The notes under the pieces were generated by a model. It was not told the origin of the DNA, made no database searches, and worked only from the letters and a program-made list of their open reading frames with translations. A DNA stretch of 64,000 nt from Eumeta japonica (taxonomy: Eukaryota > Arthropoda > Insecta > Lepidoptera > Psychidae), in NCBI GenBank assembly GCA_005406025.1, contig BGZK01001188.1, positions 62,001 to 126,000 of the forward strand, given 5' to 3'. Shown here piece by piece: positions 57,516 through 64,000 of this stretch. Numbering within the stretch: the first letter of the stretch is position 1; every line of letters begins with the position of its first letter. The position numbers were made by a program, and so were the translations under genes.

Positions 57516-57579
57516 GTTTTTCACATTAGACATTCCACTACAGAGTATACTCCGTAGTGGAATGTATGATGTGAAAAAC
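57516..57579. repeat. Two-segment hairpin in a tai intron
   Basis: GTTTTTCACAT and ACATTCCACTAC (57516-57541) pair with GTAGTGGAATGT and ATGTGAAAAAC (57554-57579), with a 3-base bulge on each side and a 12-base loop containing the palindrome GAGTATACTC. Length of 64 nt and the fold are similar to a pre-miRNA but also to a tiny MITE. Confidence 0.8.
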
Positions 57580-58425
57580 AATGAGTTAATTTCTCATACT
57601 TTATTATATACATATACCAACCGGTGGATTGAATGTGATTGTGTGATGCAAATGTATACTCTCGCGATTATCAAAGCGAAGAAATAATTCCCTTTTAATA
57701 ATAAATTAATATAGTGAAAATAATTTACACCATTTAATACGTAGAGTAGCGGCTTCGTCGCGAGAGTTATAGGTTTGGTCACTACTCCGTACAGAATGTT
57801 ACTTCATATTCATAACATGTTCCAAAGATTTCTCTTTATCAGTGTTAGTAAATATTCCTAATGTGGGGAAATTGAATCATCAAATTATTATTTGTCTAAA
57901 CATGGTCAATTATATTTATTAATATAACTGGACGAATATGAATCGTATTATTTAAGTTTTATATAACGACTTGTGTATTTACGCAGTAGTAAAAATTGTG
58001 CCAACGTAAAGCGCAATTAAAATTTGTGTATGTTAAGTACTATAATATAGCAATTAATTAATAATGCAGTGAAGTTTGGTTTCTGCACATTAATAATCTC
58101 TAAGTGCATAAAATACTAATTATTTAGTTGTTGATGATAGTTATTATTATTATTACTTGTGGACACGCCAGAATGTAACAATAATTTAATCATTTTCATA
58201 TTGCTCGTTTGTGTCGATTCATCAATCTTTATATCGCGTGATCGAAATAAACCCAACGACGTGTTACTGCGTGGGAATTTCTTGAATACAACTATTATAA
58301 AATTCCAAAGGGATTAGTAATTATTAAACCACAATAAAACAGCGGTCAAACAGCGGTACTCGCGCTTACCTATCGAGAATTCCGTATAATATAGTATTGA
58401 TTCTGCTGTTAGTGTTTGACTAATT
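57580..58425. other. tai intron, AT-rich
   Basis: An (ATT)n run lies at about 58140-58156. No gene recognised. Confidence 0.4.
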
Positions 58426-58880
58426 ACTAGTAACTTTCGCCCGCGGCTCCGCCATTGTGGACATAGAACGAATTCTTTCATCTTATAATCGACCGATCAC
58501 GCTGTGGACCATAATCTCGATATCAGTTTCGTTTTCTATTCCGATCCTGGTCCCGCTGTTGCTTGTGATTCTGGTCTCGATTTAGACCCCGGTGCTGCTT
58601 TCAAATTAATTCCGATAACTCTACCCCAGAAGAACTTACACTCTTACACCGAAAAGTACATCTGAATAAAAAATGAAACCTTTATAGTTTCACTCGTGTG
58701 TCTATCTGTAATCCTATTTGCTCTGAATCTATTGGACCGATTAACTCGAGAAGTTAATATACGTATAAATTTCTGTTACCCAAATACGTAACTTAAATAA
58801 ATAAACTTTGAATATAGGAGTCAATTTTGGGGGCCAGAGTAAGAAACTGAAAAAAAAGTTCTGCAAACTTGCCGTATGAC
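58426..58880 (+). repeat. Copy of the ACTAGCTTTTGC repeat family
   Basis: Begins ACTAGTAACTTTCGCCCGCGG, has a short cryptic GATCCTGGTCCCG tract, then TTATAGTTTCACTCGTGTGT, ATTGGACCGATTAACTCGAG and TACCCAAATACGTAACTTAA, blocks I know from moth interspersed repeats. Same start as 50971-52170. Confidence 0.55.
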
Positions 58881-58942
58881 GTATGAAAGAGCTTGTTGTG
58901 AAGAATCTCAAATATACATGTATATACATACACACTCTATAG

Positions 58943-58985
58943 ACTAGCTTTTGCTCGTGGTTCCACCTGCATAGACATGAAATTT
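58943..58985 (+). repeat. Third start of the ACTAGCTTTTGC family
   Basis: GACTAGCTTTTGCTCGTGGT then TCCACCTGCATAG. Only the first 40 bp or so are recognisable. Confidence 0.5.
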
Positions 58986-59798
58986 CTTTTTTAATATGAT
59001 TTACGTAAAATCTGTCAGCATGTACGTCCCGAAAATAGTAGTTGATACTAAATATAAACACCAGGGGGGAGATCTTCCTATATCCAAAAGTACTGCGCTT
59101 AAACTTTTGAAAAATAATACGAAAACTCGTTTTTTACTTATAAATTATAAGAAAACCTAAAAGAAGTGTATGGTCTTAAATAACATAAATTTCTCAATAT
59201 TGTTATACAAACTTGCATTTGCAATTTTTTTAATTACCATACACAAATTTAGCTCAGATATATAAAAACAATATTCATCTTCCAGAATTCATCTCGCTCT
59301 TATCCGACTTTTATATGACTGTCGTATATAGCAATGTTTAGACCGGCGATCTATACAAAATTTACAGATCTCCTTTGACTCATTATATATATTTTAAATC
59401 AAGCAATACAGTAAATCCATTAATTTTCCGGTATTCATTCTTGTGATTCTTGCAATATCTGTATATACACAGACACACAGACATAACACAGATGATTACG
59501 AATCATAGTTTCTCATTAGCGCCAGTTATAGCAACGAGGCGAGCTAAAATAAAGCAATCTTAAATGATTTAGACGCTGCCTCCATAACATATATCTTAAT
59601 AGTGCACCACCACCGTTTATTCACATCAAGTATTTAACAATCATTCTCTATGAACGTCTCGCTATACTAATTATTTAGACACTATTTTTCCGCACGAAAC
59701 ATTTCTTACCGCTCGCATACCCAGAGCATACGGCAGATTAATGCGAAAATAAAGGTGTAAATTCATAACGGAAAATACATTTTGTTCCGAACACAAGT
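58986..59798. other. tai intron, AT-rich
   Basis: No gene recognised. Overlapping minus frames there are AT-rich and lack domains. Confidence 0.4.
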
Positions 59799-60215
59799 TT
59801 AATGTATTTCCAAAGCAAGGCCTTTTTGCAGCGACACCGCGCACGGTATTACAAAAAAGTTTGTAAGCGTCTGCTTTAAGGACGCCTCGGCGTAGGTCGC
59901 GGTCGCGGACTGGCGGCGGCCGGGACCTACTGCCTGTTTGAGGTCTGGAAGTGGGAGTTTGATGGGTGATGCCTGTAGGCCTGGCGTCATGCTCGATTTA
60001 CACGGCCAACGCATAGTTACGTTAGAAAGGGATCCCCTTTGCACGCTTGATGCCAAGAGTAAAAATTTATGATTGCGCGTGATTGCATCAATCAGGATAG
60101 AAAGAATGTGTTTAGGCCGGCATTTTCTATGCCAAGGTTCAAAAGTATGCGAAGCATTCGCGGCTGCTAACTGGTTAAGGTGGTTTTCGAGTGACTTGAA
60201 TTGTTTCGATTCCAC
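59799..60215 (-). other. 138-codon ORF of unknown nature inside a tai intron
   Basis: This is one of the longest open frames in the window (minus strand, from ATG at 60215 to the stop at 59799), in GC-richer sequence. The peptide starts MESKQFKSLENHLNQLAAAN and ends in TLTNFFVIPCAVSLQKG. I recognise no domain, signal peptide or membrane segment. GC-rich DNA lengthens chance frames, so it may be noncoding conserved intron sequence or an antisense transcript. Confidence 0.25.
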
Positions 60216-61052
60216 TTTTAAGAGTCGTCATAGTTCATAGTCCTAGATCCATGTGTAGTTTTAAAATTTCTAACGTACTATAGGGCAACTATGCTGTGTA
60301 CATGAATTTGTTTTGTATGACCTGTATTATTTATCTTAAAAGACAGTATAGTCTTCAAATACCCCTATATACGTATGAGAGATGACTCATTAAAAGGAAA
60401 CAAAGCCATAAATCAAACTTACTTGTAAACAAGTACATAAACGTGTCAACATTGATCACAAAAAAGGAATAAACAGTAATTTCGAAAAAATTCCTATCAA
60501 TTAAAGTTCATAAATTCAAAAACAAATATGTTCACATTTCGAAAACAATGCAGTTCTTTTTTGCTATTTATATGGTAGAAAGATTATTCAATTTATTTTT
60601 ATGAGCGTATTTAATAATTAGTAATATTAATTTGTTTTAAATAAAATATACTTTTTCACCAAGAATACGGTACAACTAGATTTTTGCAATTACTTAAAAT
60701 ATTCATAGGACAGCTATATTATCTGAGTCGAGTAACCGTGATGTACAGACAGACATTCAGACGATCAGACAAGTGTCACAATGAGTTTTGAGTTTTAATG
60801 CCTTTTAGGTATGGTATTCTGATAAGGGAATATCCATTCCAAACGCACTTTATAGTTCAAAATCTCGATGAAATGCCAATAAATCTGCGTAGGTTTATAT
60901 TTTGTAATGCTCAAAAAATGCGTCTATCTGTCATCGTATTAAATCTCTATTATATTATTTATTATTATAATATTTATAAAATCGCTTTTTGTGTCTGGTG
61001 TTTTGAAAATTTTATATTTTGATCATAGATCTCATAATGTCGTTTTTTACAG
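60216..61052. other. End of the tai intron before the bHLH exon
   Basis: AT-rich, with the acceptor TTTTTTACAG at 61043-61052. The 74-codon frame at 60798-61022 is probably chance. Confidence 0.45.
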
Positions 61053-61356
61053 AAATAAATGCAACAACGAAAAACGTCGTCGTGAGCTTGAAAACGAGAC
61101 CATAAATCAACTAGAGGAGTTACTAGGCACGTGTCTTGCGGAAGTGAAACAGCCGGATAAGAACGGCATCGTTCGCGAGGCCACGCGCAAGATCCAAGAG
61201 GCGCTCAGGCAGCACCGCGAGTGCCCGCACGACTGCCCCGCGCGCCGCGCGCCCGCCGCCCTCCCCGCCGCGCCGCTGCAGGCCGGCGAGGTCACCTCCA
61301 CTCAGCAGCCACCCTCCTCCTCCATCAAGTTCACCGACATCGCCGATTTTATTGGG
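61053..61356 (+). CDS. tai: taiman, bHLH exon
   Basis: After the acceptor TTTTTTACAG the exon reads INKCNNEKRRRELENETINQ, LEELLGTCLAEVKQPDKNGI, VREATRKIQEALRQHR. The basic region (NNEKRRRELEN, about residues 4-14 of the exon), helix 1 (ETINQLEELLGTCLAE), a short loop with PDK, and helix 2 (IVREATRKIQEAL) match the bHLH of p160/SRC coactivators, where this domain serves protein contact more than DNA binding. It is followed by a CpG-rich Ala/Pro linker (61225-61290), QPPSSSIKFTDIADFIG, and a donor GGG|GTATTC at 61357. The exon ends in phase 0. The codons upstream of 61053 in the longer open frame are intronic. The junction to the next exon is out of phase (see findings). Confidence 0.93.
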
Positions 61357-62295
61357 GTATTCATTAGTTCATTCATAGATACAATTTCACTGTATCTAAA
61401 CAAATTAGACTGTTATGCTTTTGTTATTTTTTACGTGTTTAAATTTCTACTAAGAGAGAATTATACCTAGGAACAATTTGTTAAAGTAAATTTTGAAATA
61501 CAAATATGTATGTAGTACTTGCTAGTATAAAGTCATTGGATTTTTTTATTAGCTTCATGTTATGTATTATTTGAGTTCATTCAATTTGAAATTGCTTGTA
61601 ACTGTAGTAGTTGATTGTTGATTCTCTTCATTGTAATTAGTTTTATTATCATTTTTAATAACAAATTTAGTTAAAATAATTCCTAAACCTAAATGTACGT
61701 GAATAATGTTGCAAATAATTTTTAGTTCATAAAAAGACTTGAGTGCACTTCTTATAAAAAGCTTTTAAAGCTATAAAAATACTACTAGCAATGAAAATCT
61801 TAGTTAAAACATCCAATGTGTAGTTGAATTTTTGGAAATCAATTTGATTGGAGGTAATTTAACTAGACACAATATTTATTTTCAAAAGTGAAAAGTAATG
61901 ATGACAGTATTCGACAAAAGAATGTTAGTTAATGGGAAATAGCTCACACAACTTTAATGTAATTATATAGTGGTCATTGCATTTCATTGTTATTCAATAA
62001 TCTTAATGGGTTTAAATATGAAATTGGCATTTTAATGTACTCATTATTTGATTATCTGCCATTTAAATGTTTGATAGCTTGTAATATCAATGCTACTTTT
62101 AGTAAAATATTTACGAGTAATAAATTTGTTTATCGTTGGTTTACTAGCTTTCATGGTGGAAAATATAAGAAGGGAAGACATGGGGTAGATAATTAGTTTA
62201 TATTATTAATGTTCAGTTTCATGAAATTTTAATTTAACTATGAAGTAGTAAATATAGGATTTTCTTTTGTTTCAGACTCTAACAACACACATCAG
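61357..62295. other. tai intron between bHLH and PAS-A exons
   Basis: AT-rich, 0.94 kb. Because the flanking exons do not join in frame, a small exon with length 3n+1 may lie here. I could not pick it out. The obvious pyrimidine-tract acceptor TTTTGTTTCAG ends at 62275, where the PAS frame is closed by a stop at 62280. Confidence 0.5.
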
Positions 62296-62560
62296 CTTTA
62301 GGCTGGGTTTTGTTAGAAATTAATAATAAAGGTGAAATTGAATGTGTAACAGACAATGTAAAAGATCTCATATTTTATGATAGAACAGAACTCTATAAAA
62401 AATCTATATTTTCTATTTTACATATTACTGATCATTCAAAAATTAAAACAGTGTTAAGAAAAGTACAAAATTTTGGGTGGAGTGCTGCAGACGTGGAGAA
62501 GTTTCAAGTCATAAATGCGCGATTTCTCACTAAAGGATCAGCACCTACAGATAATACTGG
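62296..62560 (+). CDS. tai: taiman, PAS-A exon
   Basis: It reads LGWVLLEINNKGEIECVTDN, VKDLIFYDRTELYKKSIFSI, LHITDHSKIKTVLRKVQNFG, W and onward to SAPTDNTG. This matches the first PAS repeat of p160/SRC coactivators (their LLEALDGFxFVVN, VSENV and ILHVGDH segments). The donor GG|GTTTGT at 62561 leaves two bases that join A at 62740 to give Gly, a clean junction. The 5' border is uncertain: an acceptor at 62295 (ACATCAG) is assumed, since the better acceptor at 62275 would put a TAA in frame at 62280. The text between, if one base were added before CTTTAGG, would read DSNNTHQALGW. Confidence 0.85.
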
Positions 62561-62739
62561 GTTTGTATTTTTCTTGTTTTATGTTTTTAATATCTCTAGC
62601 CCGAAGCTCAAGTTACGAATGTAAAGAAGTTCAAAACTTGGGTTTAGATCTCGAGATTCATACTTAAATTTTACCAATGTCATCAATATCATAGATACCA
62701 AAAGAAATGTAAAAAATGGTATTCTATGTGTATGCACAG

Positions 62740-62942
62740 ATACGCGGAGGTGTTAATCCACGCGGCTCCAGTGCAGGGCTCGTCTCCGGAGGAGGCCGGC
62801 TCCGTCATGTGCGTCATCCGGCGCTGCGACGACGCGTCGGCCGCATTGCTCCCAGTCGACGGCGGCCCGCCCGCCATTCCTCCCGCACATAAGCAACCCG
62901 GACAGATTATTTTCAGGCTCGACTGCAACTATACAATATTAA
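62740..62942 (+). CDS. tai: taiman, inter-PAS exon
   Basis: Acceptor TATGCACAG|A. It reads YAEVLIHAAPVQGSSPEEAG, SVMCVIRRCDDASAALLPVD, GGPPAIPPAHKQPGQIIFRL, DCNYTILS. The SVMCVIRR strand and the following Pro-rich turn then IIFRLD match the corresponding stretch before the second PAS repeat in SRC proteins (CLICIARR, then a TRxD motif). The middle is CpG-rich and Ala/Pro-rich, unlike the AT-rich introns. Phase 2 in from 62560 and phase 1 out (A|GT) to 63791 both fit. Donor TTAA|GTATGA. Confidence 0.9.
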
Positions 62943-63790
62943 GTATGAAACATTCCAATATGTTAAACATTGTAGTTGTTCAAAGTGCATTGATTTTCAA
63001 CTAAACTTAGGAGTCTTCCATAAATTATTAAATTTTAGAGTTTTATATTGATTCGTTGTATCTATTAGGAGTTGTCTATTAATTATATGAGACGCTTAGG
63101 GGGGAGATGATCACACCAAATATCACGTAATTTCTTTTTCACAAGAAAATTGAGTTAGATTAAATAAAATATGTTTTTACACTAAAATGTGGCCAAATCC
63201 TACACAATAATATTGATCAAGCCCCTGAGTTTTTGTGTCCAAGTAATAATGATTTAGAGTGGCTAAATCAGTGAGGCTGAAGGAGCAGACGATTTTACTG
63301 AAAATCACATGGACATGTTGGTTTCAGTAGTCTTCTTGAGACCACATTTGAGTCCCTATGTACTGAATTAGAAAGAATATTCTTTTAAGAGTTTTAGTGG
63401 TTCCTATTGTTAAATTTTTCACTGCGATTTTAAACTGCGTCTTTAGTAGTCTTAACCTTTAATCTTATAATAAAAACTAAGCAAGTTATATTTTTTTACA
63501 TAAATCCAATGCAATCAAGCACAGATTAACGTATTTTCTCCAAAATTTTGCATTTTAAAAAATTTCATGAGAGGCTAAAGGCGGGGGGCTCAAGCCAAAT
63601 GTCACTGAAAGGGAGGGGGGACAAAAATTCGCTAAAATTGTGTCAATTAGTGGATGGCCCCATTATGTCTTTATAATTTTAATAATATGTTTTGCTTATT
63701 TTTCATCTTTATGATTATTAAAAAAGCTAGTTGGTCTCTTAGAGTTGAGGTTACAAGTAAACATAATCCTCTCTGTATTTCTATTTTCAG
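62943..63790. other. tai intron containing a MITE
   Basis: 848 bp, from GTATGA to CTATTTTCAG, largely occupied by the inverted-repeat element at 63069-63662. Confidence 0.6.
63069..63662. mobile_element. MITE inside a tai intron
   Basis: The left arm (GGAGTTGTCTATTAATTATA, TGAGACGC, AGGGGGGAGATGATCACACC) pairs imperfectly with the reverse complement of the right arm (GGGCCATCCACTAATTGACA, then CCCCCCTCCCTTTCAG, TTGGCTTGAGCCCCCCGC). About 595 bp without coding sequence. One arm of the same family is at 38651-38775. I know this CATCCATTAATTA type of end from many insect genomes. Confidence 0.65.
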
Positions 63791-64000
63791 GTTGCGACCT
63801 GAGCGGTATTGATAGTGGTATTAATCAACCTTCTCTTATCGGTGCTCGGATCTTAGACCATATAGAGTCGAGTGATCAACGTCGTTTTGAAACACACCTG
63901 AGAGAAGCAATTTGTCCACCGGCGCCCCCTGCTATTAGCGATCCGTTTCGTCTTCGCGTGGCACCAGATAAGCCTTGGATTAGACTACGTGCACAATCGC
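63791..64000 (+). CDS. tai: taiman, PAS-B region exon (runs off the window)
   Basis: After the acceptor CTATTTTCAG, GT completes Ser and the exon reads CDLSGIDSGINQPSLIGARI, LDHIESSDQRRFETHLREAI, CPPAPPAISDPFRLRVAPDK, PWIRLRAQS and is open at position 64000. It corresponds to the second PAS repeat of SRC proteins (helical LIGARILDHIESSD segment, then the FRLRVA and WIRLRAQS strands). The receptor-interacting LXXLL boxes and glutamine-rich activation regions expected downstream lie outside the window. Confidence 0.9.

Noticed and set aside
60991..61052. Upstream part of the long ORF containing the bHLH exon, taken as coding
   Set aside because: A polypyrimidine tract and acceptor TTTTTTACAG end at 61052 and the phase from 55281 joins exactly at 61053, so the upstream codons are intron.
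1..64000. Bacterial or phage systems, operons, toxin-antitoxin or defence islands
   Set aside because: All coding evidence is intron-containing insect sequence and insect transposons.

Overview
The window is a stretch of eukaryotic, insect, AT-rich chromosome, and almost certainly lepidopteran. It has spliced coding exons with GT/AG borders, long introns, mariner, piggyBac, RTE-like and Jockey-like relics, and short interspersed repeats of types I recognise from moth and butterfly genomes. Bacterial gene organisation is absent: no operons, no ribosome binding sites, no long ORFs.

The only clear host gene is taiman (tai; the insect p160/SRC nuclear receptor coactivator, NCOA family) on the plus strand, and it runs off the right edge. 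Exons seen: 55162-55281 (N-terminal region), 61053-61356 (bHLH), about 62296-62560 (PAS-A), 62740-62942 (inter-PAS) and 63791 to beyond 64000 (PAS-B region). Most junction phases agree. One does not: the bHLH exon and the PAS-A exon as they stand cannot be joined in frame, so a small exon, another splice site or a base error is missing there. A GC-rich candidate first exon at about 24374-24862 ends in the phase needed for the exon at 55162. If it belongs to tai, 24.9-55.2 kb is a roughly 30 kb first intron. GC-rich islands at 16.2, 16.7, 23.7, 42.3, 43.1, 48.9, 55.0 and 57.1 kb are possible promoters or enhancers.

Region by region: 0.2-3.4 kb is a foldback element with 9-bp target duplications, about 255-bp terminal inverted repeats and opposed arrays of a 151-bp repeat. 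5-10.6 kb holds repeat fragments, a minus-strand LINE relic, a truncated mariner and a small inverted-repeat element. 13.9-15.3 kb is a decayed LINE reverse transcriptase split by another insertion. 17.6-17.8 kb is a frameshifted THAP zinc finger. 18.1-19.4 kb is a complete-ended but dead mariner. 24.95-25.27 kb is a lepidopteran SINE-like repeat. 27.3-28.3 kb is a piggyBac transposase relic. 33.7-34.1 kb is a repeat copy. 35.9-38.0 kb is a mariner split by a long-inverted-repeat element. 38.9-39.9 kb is a second kind of mariner. 44.2-44.8 kb is a Jockey-type 3' end. 51-52.2 and 58.4-59 kb are copies of one interspersed repeat. Three strong hairpins lie at 49.8, 56.4 and 57.5 kb. The rest is AT-rich sequence without recognisable genes.

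All identifications come from reading motifs by eye. No database search was run.
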